DNA of 21,753 nucleotides, taken from positions 1 through 21,753 of the forward strand of contig DAFS01000024.1 of the NCBI GenBank assembly GCA_002495525.1, read 5' to 3'. Under the pieces are notes generated by a model, which did not search any database, was not told where the DNA came from, and saw only the letters and a list, made by a program, of their open reading frames with translations. This stretch comes from Euryarchaeota archaeon UBA89 (GTDB lineage Archaea > Thermoplasmatota > Poseidoniia > Poseidoniales > Thalassarchaeaceae). The position numbers and the translations under genes were made by a program. Positions 6,628 to 14,333 of this stretch are shown here, one piece after another (the stretch's first letter is position 1; each line of letters starts with the position of its first letter).

Positions 6628-7627
6628 TGAAGATAATTCCTCCTGGAAGTTCAGATTTAGGATTTATCCTATCTGTTAAAGTTGAAAAATCATCATCATC
6701 TAAGTGAAGATTCTTTAGAGATATATTTCCATCGCTATCTTGTGAAACCTCAGCATAACCTCTGTGTGTTAGGAATAATGATGAAATTAATGCTGTGACT
6801 TGTGCCTCTGATTCTGCTTCATCTTTACTAATCCCTGACTTCAGAGAATCTTCTTTGAGAATATTTACTATTTCACTGAGATCTGTTGATTCGTCATTAG
6901 AAATTGTGCGACTTCGCAAGGCATTCCAAGTTCTTTCGAGATCATTCTCAAGATTTTCAACATGTAAACTACCTCCAAACCTAGCTCTTGCTTTCTCATT
7001 AGCTTCACGACGTTCTTTAGCGATTTGTTCCCTCATTCTTTGCTCTTCTGAAAGTCTACCTGCAGCTTGTAGACCCATGAGAAGTTCCCCTAAAGTAACA
7101 GGTCGCCCTTCTTCACGGTGAATTCTTCCTTCAAACATACTTGGTAGTACTTCATCCGCTGCACCTGTAAGTACCCCTACTGAGAAATTATAATCTTCAT
7201 CCGAAAAATCACTTTCCCAGGTGTCTTCAAAATCCCAGGTATCTTCTATTTCTTCATCTATAAGTGACCTCTCTTGTCTCTCAATCAATGTACTTGCCTG
7301 ACCTCTTAGTATTGACCATGCCATACGAACTAAACGTCCACACGTAGGTAAATCGATATTTTCAGAATTATTTATTCTCTCTGAAAATAGTTCTAAGAAT
7401 ACCGACAAATCGACATCCCATGGGTCTAAATCGCTATTATGAAATAATTGGAATACCAATGCTACTGAACGATCAAAAGGGTCAATCAAAAATTGATGTT
7501 CGGCTTCTTCAACTTTCGATAATTCGACCAATCTATCAAGGTATCTATTAGTATCAAGATCTGCATCGCCTCCAAGTAATCGAGAAACTATATCATCTCT
7601 CATTGTAGAACCATCGAAAACTGACAA
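6620..7627 (-). CDS. scpA: Segregation and condensation protein A (kleisin)
   Basis: Kleisin subunit that bridges the two SMC heads and binds ScpB. The family hallmark is near the N terminus: FDRSVALVFQLFHNSDLDPWDVDLSVFLELF (~50-80), equivalent to the bacterial fdGPLDLLLhLI...diYDIpI segment. A central charged region (QRMREQIAKERREANEKARARFGG) and a C-terminal wHTH-like part with SEAQVTALISSLFLTHRGYAEVSQ (binding site for the SMC cap) follow. At ~335 aa it is longer than typical ScpA (about 230-270), due to an acidic insert (EEIEDTWDFEDTWESDFSDED). The start is placed at TTG 7627 because GAGGTG (7633-7638), which includes the smc stop, is 5 nt away; a TTG at 7630 and an ATG at 7603 are alternatives. 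Confidence 0.9.
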   Translation of the reverse strand: MSVFDGSTMRDDIVSRLLGGDADLDTNRYLDRLVELSKVEEAEHQFLIDPFDRSVALVFQLFHNSDLDPWDVDLSVFLELFSERINNSENIDLPTCGRLVRMAWSILRGQASTLIERQERSLIDEEIEDTWDFEDTWESDFSDEDYNFSVGVLTGAADEVLPSMFEGRIHREEGRPVTLGELLMGLQAAGRLSEEQRMREQIAKERREANEKARARFGGSLHVENLENDLERTWNALRSRTISNDESTDLSEIVNILKEDSLKSGISKDEAESEAQVTALISSLFLTHRGYAEVSQDSDGNISLKNLHLDDDDFSTLTDRINPKSELPGGIIFNE

Positions 7628-7636
7628 CAAACCACC

Positions 7637-10600
7637 TCACTCTACTTCTACTTCTGATGATTCAACCTCTTCTGTATCCTCACTTAAATTCTCATCAGTG
7701 ATGGCTTTTTGAACGATATTAGCCTCAGCAATATCTTCACTCCAGTCTTCTGTCCTTTCCCTTAATGCTTCTAGATTCTTATTTTCAATATCTGATGATT
7801 GAATCTCAGGACCTTCCAATTCATTTTCTAAATCAATACCCGCCCTACCTGCAAGTCCTCCAAGTGATTTAGGTGCACCAAGCGGCTCGGGTACTCTAGG
7901 CATTTTATTTGGATCAGGTAAAACTAATTCTGAGCGTTCTTCATCAGATTGTTTCCTAGCTGCTTCTTCTTTTTCTATATCCTCGCTCATTTGTAATGCT
8001 GCAGCGCGGTCGAAATCAGTGATTCTGCGACTACATCCATCACCTGCATGAGTAATACCAATATGGTGATTTGCTAGATTTAAGCTGACTTTTCTAAGTG
8101 TCACCATAATGAATTGAGCTCTTTGTGAACGCATTAAACAAAGTGTAGCTATTAACTCTGAATTAAATGGATCTAAGTTTTGGTCTACCTCATCGAAATA
8201 ATAGAATGGGCTAGGTTCATAATCTTGGATGGCGAATATCAAAGCAAGAGCAGCCATAGACTTCTCTCCACCTGAAAGAAGGTTTCTTCTAGTTTTACTA
8301 TTCTTCCCAGGAGGTACACAATCCATCTCTAAGCCGCCTTCAAATGGATTTTTCTTATTTTCTAATCTTAAACTACCAATTCCTCCCGGTTGTAATCTTT
8401 GGTATACTCTGCTGAAATTCTTATTTACATGATCAAATACTAGCAATAGTCTCTTCTTTCTTTCAGATTCAAGTTTTTCTGCAATACCTACCAGATCATC
8501 TCGGCGCTGCCTAAGAATTTTACCATCATCTACAAGTCCTGCTATACGTTCAACAGCGATATCGTATTGTTCTATTGCTAACATATTCACATCACCGAGA
8601 TAACCGAGGCGCCTTTCAAGTCCCTGCACTACTTTTTGCGCCTCGGCTACGGTGGGTAATTGGATATCAGTTGATGGAATTTCAATATTTTCAGCAGCTA
8701 ATTCGGCAACGATTTCATTGACAGCAGCTATCTTCTGATTAATCTGAATATTCAAATCCTCTATTCTGGAATTGAATGTTTGACGATTTTGTGATCTAGT
8801 CTCCAGAGAGGCCCTCAGGCTGGCTCTTTCTTCGACAATTGTTTCTCTTCTTTGAGTAAGAATTTGTTGTTCTTCATTAAATTGTGAGGCCTGTCCCTTA
8901 AGGTCAATTAGTAATTCTCTAGAGTTTTGTATAGATCCTTCAAGTTTGGTTACCTCTTTCTCTGCTTCATTAATTGAGTTTTGTTTAGAGCTTATTTGCC
9001 TTTCTAGATCAGACAGTCTATCTGAAAGAATCTTTAATCTTTCATTAGCACTAATTATAGATGATTCTGATTGTAACTTAGTTCTCTCTGCTTCCGTCCT
9101 AGTTTTTTCAGCATTACGAAGAATTTGAGAAAGATGATCAGGTGTATGGCTTTGCAATGCTTCCGCTGCATTTACTCTAGATTCTAGTGCTTGAAGATGG
9201 GTTTCGTTGGCCTTATCGGCATGAGATCTAGCTGAATGCGAAAAACTCTCAGAGTTAGAAAGTTCTTTTCGTGCAGCCAAAACTTTGTTTCCAATGTCTT
9301 CTACATCTTTCTGAGCTCTGGAAAGGTCAGATTTCCATTCTCTTATTTTTACAGATTGGTCACTACCATCTAATCCATGAATTTGGTCTCTTAAGTCTTG
9401 TTGATTAGTTCTTAGCTCTCTCAATGCTGCTTCAACTGTGGAATATATCAGATTTGCTTCTTCCAAAGCTCTTTCTAATTTTTCAGTACCTAACTGCCCA
9501 GGGTTGCCCCCGCCGAAACTTGCCCTTGAGGAACCTACTGGAGAACCCCCCGTCATTGCTCCTGAACCTTCTATTATATCCCCCTTCAAAGTGACCATTC
9601 TTGCGCCACCCATGTTTTTCCTAGCTATATCCATAGATTGGACAATCAAGGTATTCCTCGAGGCATATCTTACAGCGATATCTATATCTAAATCATATTC
9701 AAGTAAGTCATGGGCGAAACCCAGAACTCCAGGATTTCTAGATACAATCAGCGTACGGCCTTGAGGTCTTGAAACACTTAATTTGTTTAATGGGAGGAAA
9801 GTAGCACGGCCACCTCCATTCATTCTTAGCCACTTTATGCACTCTGCTGCAACCTCATCATTAGTTACAACTATACTTCTAAGCCCGTTTCCTAACGCTA
9901 TAGCTAGTGCATCTTCATGAATTGATTCTTTAGGTGAGCACAACTCACCCAATGTACCAAGAATTCCTTTTATTTCGCCACTCTGCCTTAATTTAGAAAG
10001 TGCAGCGATTGTTATTGCGGATCCTGGCCTGTTAGCTTTGGCTTCTTGCCGCGCTCTAGCTTTAGCCAAAGCCAATTCAGCATCTCTTGCCTTAATCTCC
10101 GACCTATCCCTATCTTCTCTTAAACCGATTTCTTGTTTTGTTAATCTTTGTAACTCATTTGCTAAATGCGTTCGATCGATATTACCATCGCCATTTTGGA
10201 TATCTTCACCCAATAACTCCAAATCGTCCCTAGTTAGGGTTGCTTGTTCATATTCTTCTTCTAAATCGGCTAGTTTCTCTGATGAAATTTGAGTATTTTG
10301 TTCAGCCCTATCAGATTCTAATTTCGCTGTAGAATAATCTTGATGAGCTTGAGTGACTAGTTCGGTAGCTTGGCCCAAAGCACGATTTAAATCGCGACCA
10401 AGACGATCTCCAGATTGGATGGCATCTCTGGCTTGAGTTTCATCAACTGCAGCGCTAGCCAAATCTTTTTCAGAGTTTGATAAATTGATTTGTGCATTCT
10501 CAAGTTCTTGGTTTACACTATCGTAAGAATCTTTTACTCGAAGGTGATCTTCGCGAATTATTTCAATTTCGTTATTGGTCGATTCAATGATTTTATATTG

Positions 10601-11569
10601 ATCACCGATTCTGTCGGAATTGGTTTCAGTATCGATTTCATGCTTACGAATTGTTTCAAATAATTCTTTGGCATCCCCACTCATAATTTCATCTAAATCA
10701 TCTCCAATTTGGACTAATTCCTCATCATATTTACCTAACTCAATATTTCCTTCCCTGATTTGGACATTCAGGTCGTCGATTTGTCTGCTATAATTAGAAC
10801 GTTCATCGCCTAGTAGACTGACTTCGTCTAATCGATTCCTATGTCTTGATTGTTGTAAAATCATTTTATTCGCATCTAATTCTTCTTTTAGATCTTTGAA
10901 CTTCAATGCTTGTTGCCTCTCTTTTTCGAGTCCTTTTAAGCGATTTTTCTGTTCTTCTTCGAAAAGATCTATGGTCTCAATATTATTTTCAACGACTTTT
11001 CTTTGATTATTAGCACGTCGAATCTCATCGTCGTATGCAGTAACTCCTGCGACCTCCTCCAGAACTCCTCTCCTTTTGTGAGGAGTCATCGTCGCTAAAG
11101 TAGTGACGTCTCCTTGTAGTACAATATTATATCCATCTCCATGTAATCCTGCTTCAGCCAAAACTCTCCTCATTTCTGTGGCAGTGGAAGGATTGCCATT
11201 GATATAATATGAAGAAATAGTATCATTTTTACGGTTTAAACGTACTGAACGCGTGAATGAAACCTCTTCGGTTTCAATTCTCAATCTACGTCTACCATCT
11301 GGCTCAGGTTCATTCTTGAAAACTAGTGTGGCAGACATATTTCTAGCGGCTTTACCTTTTCCGCCACCATTGTAAATTAACTCAGAAACATTTGAGGCTC
11401 TTAGAGACTTAGTAGATTTAGGGCCAAGAACAAATTGTATAGCATCGCCACAATTAGACTTCCCAGAACCATTTGGGCCGGTGATTGCGGTAAACCCTTC
11501 CTCGAATGGAATCACAATTTCGCCACCGAAAGATTTGAAATTTTCCAGTTCAATTCTTACAAGATGCAT
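7637..11569 (-). CDS. smc: Chromosome segregation protein SMC
   Basis: ATPase core of the condensin-like complex that extrudes and organises chromosomal DNA. About 1310 aa. Head N-part: MHLVRIELENFKSFGG with Walker A GPNGSGKS (31-38). A long coiled coil leads to the hinge (~520-680; GEIKGILGTLGELC, RSIVVTNDEVAAECIKWL, GGGRATFLPL), then a second coiled coil and the C-terminal head with signature LLSGGEKSMAALAL (~1100) and Walker B/D-loop FYYFDEVDQNLD (~1120). The start is placed at ATG 11569 because SMC proteins begin this way and GGTGA lies 4 nt upstream; an in-frame ATG at 11626 would add 19 residues. After the normal head end (about residue 1180) there is an unusual ~130 aa acidic extension. 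scpA follows directly, its SD overlapping the smc stop. Confidence 0.97.
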   Translation of the reverse strand: MHLVRIELENFKSFGGEIVIPFEEGFTAITGPNGSGKSNCGDAIQFVLGPKSTKSLRASNVSELIYNGGGKGKAARNMSATLVFKNEPEPDGRRRLRIETEEVSFTRSVRLNRKNDTISSYYINGNPSTATEMRRVLAEAGLHGDGYNIVLQGDVTTLATMTPHKRRGVLEEVAGVTAYDDEIRRANNQRKVVENNIETIDLFEEEQKNRLKGLEKERQQALKFKDLKEELDANKMILQQSRHRNRLDEVSLLGDERSNYSRQIDDLNVQIREGNIELGKYDEELVQIGDDLDEIMSGDAKELFETIRKHEIDTETNSDRIGDQYKIIESTNNEIEIIREDHLRVKDSYDSVNQELENAQINLSNSEKDLASAAVDETQARDAIQSGDRLGRDLNRALGQATELVTQAHQDYSTAKLESDRAEQNTQISSEKLADLEEEYEQATLTRDDLELLGEDIQNGDGNIDRTHLANELQRLTKQEIGLREDRDRSEIKARDAELALAKARARQEAKANRPGSAITIAALSKLRQSGEIKGILGTLGELCSPKESIHEDALAIALGNGLRSIVVTNDEVAAECIKWLRMNGGGRATFLPLNKLSVSRPQGRTLIVSRNPGVLGFAHDLLEYDLDIDIAVRYASRNTLIVQSMDIARKNMGGARMVTLKGDIIEGSGAMTGGSPVGSSRASFGGGNPGQLGTEKLERALEEANLIYSTVEAALRELRTNQQDLRDQIHGLDGSDQSVKIREWKSDLSRAQKDVEDIGNKVLAARKELSNSESFSHSARSHADKANETHLQALESRVNAAEALQSHTPDHLSQILRNAEKTRTEAERTKLQSESSIISANERLKILSDRLSDLERQISSKQNSINEAEKEVTKLEGSIQNSRELLIDLKGQASQFNEEQQILTQRRETIVEERASLRASLETRSQNRQTFNSRIEDLNIQINQKIAAVNEIVAELAAENIEIPSTDIQLPTVAEAQKVVQGLERRLGYLGDVNMLAIEQYDIAVERIAGLVDDGKILRQRRDDLVGIAEKLESERKKRLLLVFDHVNKNFSRVYQRLQPGGIGSLRLENKKNPFEGGLEMDCVPPGKNSKTRRNLLSGGEKSMAALALIFAIQDYEPSPFYYFDEVDQNLDPFNSELIATLCLMRSQRAQFIMVTLRKVSLNLANHHIGITHAGDGCSRRITDFDRAAALQMSEDIEKEEAARKQSDEERSELVLPDPNKMPRVPEPLGAPKSLGGLAGRAGIDLENELEGPEIQSSDIENKNLEALRERTEDWSEDIAEANIVQKAITDENLSEDTEEVESSEVEVE

Positions 11570-11775
11570 CCCATCACCATATAATATCAGCAATTTATCG
11601 CCGACATCATTCATTGGCTGCCGCATTTTACTCTATGAACATTGAGGAGGACTCGGGCGCTATGACCCGAAAAAACAACCTCTTTTTCAAAGCCAAAAAT
11701 CGTTTCCCATAAGCGAAGATTCATTGACAACTATGCCATGGAAGTGATATGTACGAAGGTGGCGATGAGGAATTG
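11570..11775. promoter_or_regulatory. Divergent smc/nadB upstream region
   Basis: About 206 bp between divergent starts. It should hold both promoters, but I see no convincing TATA box for nadB; on the minus strand GATAAATTG (11592-11600) is about 27 nt from the smc ATG and could drive a nearly leaderless transcript. It contains a 5-bp hairpin TCGGG/CCCGA (11653-11657 with 11666-11670) and a tiny ORF at 11662-11712 preceded by GAGGAGG. Confidence 0.4.
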
Positions 11776-13386
11776 ATGCCAAATGTCGATATCGCAGTAA
11801 TTGGTTCTGGGATTGCAGGTTTATTTTTAGCAAATCGTTGTGCGGAAAAAGGCCTGAATGTAGCTTTAATAACGAAAAAGAGTATTTCAACATCGAATAC
11901 AAACTGGGCACAAGGTGGAATTGCGGGCGTACTAGATTCAAATGATGAAAATGCCATAGAGGCACATGTGCAGGATACGTTGTCTTCAGGCGCAGGATTG
12001 TGTGACGAGAAAGTTGTACGATCAGTAGTCTTAGAGGCTGCTGATAGAATAAGAGATTTAGAAAATCATGGAGTACGTTTTGATAAGAATCAAGATGGAG
12101 AATATGATAAAGCTAGAGAAGGAGGGCATTCTGATAGAAGAATTTTGCACTCAAAGGATGCAACAGGGGCAGAAATTGAGAGAGCGCTTTCTAAATCAGC
12201 TTCCAAAGAAATGGATAAAAATTTTAAGATATATGAGAATTGGATGGCTGTAGATTTGATACAAAGAGAATATGGTAATCCAAAAAAAGGAGTTGTTGGC
12301 CTGTGGTGCTTATCACCATCTGGTATTGTCCATACTTTACCCGCAAAGGCGATAATTTTAGCTACGGGAGGCGTTGGTTTTCTGTATTCTTCCACAACTA
12401 ATCCATCAATTGCAACTGGGGATGGAGTAGCCATGGCATTTCGTGCGGGTGCAGATATCAAGGATATTGAATTCATACAATTTCATCCCACATCCTTGGC
12501 AAATGATGACTCAAGGCCATTCTTAATAACTGAAGCAATGAGAGGGAGGGGAGCTGTTCTAATGATGGAAAGTGATTATCAAAAATGGAAATTATCAGAA
12601 AATCAATCGCCAGAAGAATTTTCATTTATGTGGAAATATTGCGATAAGGGATCCCTAGGTACAAGAGATGTGGTCGCTAGAGCAATCGATTCAGAACTTA
12701 AAAGAACAGGAGATAGGAATGCTCTCCTGATAACTGAACACCTCAAAAGAGATGAATTAGTCGAAGAATTTCCTAATATAGATGAGAAATTATCTTCTTA
12801 TGGTATAAAACTGGGAATTGACCCAATACCAATAATTCCTGCTGCACACTATATGGTTGGAGGAATTGATGTCGATAGCTCAGGTAAGGCGAAATTAGAA
12901 GGCTGTACAGTGCCCGGATTATACGCTATAGGAGAAGTTGCTAGAACAGGCTTACATGGAGCCAATCGTCTTGCATCAAATAGTCTACTTGAGGCAGTTG
13001 TCTATTCTGAAAGGGCCGCCAGAGATTTGATTGGAAAATCAATAAATGGAGAACTACAAGAATTACCTACTAATTTGCCATATTGGCGTGCTGAAAACTT
13101 GGAAGTATTGGTTGAACATGCACCACTTCGTGCAGATTTACATGCCCTAAGGTCAACAATGACAATGGACGTAGGGATTGTAAAAAATAGTAAAAGACTG
13201 AGAAGAGCGAAGAGACGAGTAATACATCTAGAAGGAGAAGTAAAAAGAATTTGGGAATCTTGTAAACCTACACAAGATTTGGTAGAGTTAAGAAATCTAA
13301 TTGAAGTGGCAAAGCTCGTTGTCGATGCATCAATAGAAAGGAAGCAAAACGTAGGACTACACTACAATCAAGATTTAGAAAATTAA
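11776..13386 (+). CDS. nadB: L-aspartate oxidase
   Basis: FAD enzyme that oxidises L-aspartate to iminoaspartate, the first step of de novo NAD synthesis. The 536 aa length matches NadB. Motifs in order: dinucleotide fold IAVIGSGIAG (7-15), STSNTNWAQGGIAGV, the GGHSDRRILHSKDATGAEI block, IEFIQFHPTSL, ITEAMRGRGAVL, PAAHYMVGGIDVD, and PGLYAIGEVARTGLHGANRLASNSLLEAVVYSERA, followed by the C-terminal helical domain. These distinguish it from the related succinate dehydrogenase/fumarate reductase flavoproteins (no HGxGG-type covalent-FAD region, GLHGANRLASNSLLE present). The start at ATG 11776 has GAGG 5 nt upstream and the usual short N terminus; ATG 11749 is in frame. nadA and nadC are not in this window. 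Its stop overlaps the convergent panE stop through TTAA. Confidence 0.95.
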   Translation: MPNVDIAVIGSGIAGLFLANRCAEKGLNVALITKKSISTSNTNWAQGGIAGVLDSNDENAIEAHVQDTLSSGAGLCDEKVVRSVVLEAADRIRDLENHGVRFDKNQDGEYDKAREGGHSDRRILHSKDATGAEIERALSKSASKEMDKNFKIYENWMAVDLIQREYGNPKKGVVGLWCLSPSGIVHTLPAKAIILATGGVGFLYSSTTNPSIATGDGVAMAFRAGADIKDIEFIQFHPTSLANDDSRPFLITEAMRGRGAVLMMESDYQKWKLSENQSPEEFSFMWKYCDKGSLGTRDVVARAIDSELKRTGDRNALLITEHLKRDELVEEFPNIDEKLSSYGIKLGIDPIPIIPAAHYMVGGIDVDSSGKAKLEGCTVPGLYAIGEVARTGLHGANRLASNSLLEAVVYSERAARDLIGKSINGELQELPTNLPYWRAENLEVLVEHAPLRADLHALRSTMTMDVGIVKNSKRLRRAKRRVIHLEGEVKRIWESCKPTQDLVELRNLIEVAKLVVDASIERKQNVGLHYNQDLEN

Positions 13387-14333
13387 TCTAAACTCGAAGA
13401 TTTTTCGATTCCTTTTACCAAACCGTGTAAAATAGCATTACAAGGAGTAGGTATACCTTCTGCCTCACCACGTATTACTACAGCACCGCATAAAGAATCA
13501 ATCTCTGTTTCTCTACCTGCCATAATATCCTGAAGCATAGAACATCTATTTTTTGGAGAAATAGAGACCACTTCTCTGAGATAACTTTCCAATTCAATGT
13601 CTCCTAGATCAACTCCACTGGCGCGAGCTACAATTGCGGCCTCTCGCATTGCCTGCATTGCCTGTTGCCAAAGAGATTTTACCTCTAAAAGCGCTCCATT
13701 CCTGACCCCAGCAATAGAACAAACAGGATTAATTGCTACATTGATAAGAAGTTTTTTCCATAAAATCTGTTGAATATTGTCTGATTTTGAAGCATTTAAT
13801 TCAGCATCATTAAGCACATCTAATATAGAATCGGTATATTTATGACCTCTCTCATCTAGTGGTCCAAAGATAATTTTTCCTCTTCCAACCCAATGCACTT
13901 CACCTTCACTATTACGCCAAGCCGCATGAGTAATTGAACCAACGATTACTCTATCTCTACCTACTTTATGTGCTAACAACTCTGCATTACCTAGACCATT
14001 CTGGATTGTTAGAACACAACCATTTTCACTTACTAACTCTGATGCTAGTTGCGATAAAGATTGATTATCCACCGTTTTCCCACAGACTATTGCGATATCA
14101 CAAGTATTTCGAATTTGTTCAGGTATTCGGCTAGAATTACTGTCAACAATTAAGTATCTTTCACTAGGGACTACCTCAATACTCCCTTCGGGAGAATGTA
14201 ATACTAGTCCTAATTCGGAAAGGTTGACTGAAGTATTTCCTCTAGATACACAAACGATTTCAACATCCGTATCTGCCAGTGCTCCAAGAATGATGCCTCC
14301 GATTGAACCAACGCCGATAATGGCTATCCTCAA
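13383..14333 (-). CDS. panE: 2-dehydropantoate 2-reductase (ketopantoate reductase)
   Basis: NADPH-dependent reduction of ketopantoate to pantoate for coenzyme A synthesis. 316 aa. The N-terminal Rossmann domain begins RIAIIGVGSIGG (GxGxxG at 7-12), then LTIQNGLGN (~108-116), and the helical C-terminal domain carries LWKKLLINVAINP with catalytic Lys (K194, equivalent to E. coli K176) and SMLQDIMAGRETEID with the substrate-binding Glu (E277, equivalent to E. coli E256), ending GIPTPCNAIL. The start is TTG 14333: GGAGG (14343-14347) is 9 nt upstream, the resulting N terminus MRIAIIG is canonical, and the TTG overlaps the TGA stop of the upstream membrane-protein gene as TTGA, implying translational coupling. 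GTG at 14357 would add 8 residues. Confidence 0.92.
   Translation of the reverse strand: MRIAIIGVGSIGGIILGALADTDVEIVCVSRGNTSVNLSELGLVLHSPEGSIEVVPSERYLIVDSNSSRIPEQIRNTCDIAIVCGKTVDNQSLSQLASELVSENGCVLTIQNGLGNAELLAHKVGRDRVIVGSITHAAWRNSEGEVHWVGRGKIIFGPLDERGHKYTDSILDVLNDAELNASKSDNIQQILWKKLLINVAINPVCSIAGVRNGALLEVKSLWQQAMQAMREAAIVARASGVDLGDIELESYLREVVSISPKNRCSMLQDIMAGRETEIDSLCGAVVIRGEAEGIPTPCNAILHGLVKGIEKSSSLD

Noticed and set aside
11653..11670. Intrinsic terminator from the TCGGG/CCCGA hairpin
   Set aside because: The adjacent homopolymer is A-rich on the plus strand, and on the minus strand the T run precedes rather than follows the stem; no gene ends there.
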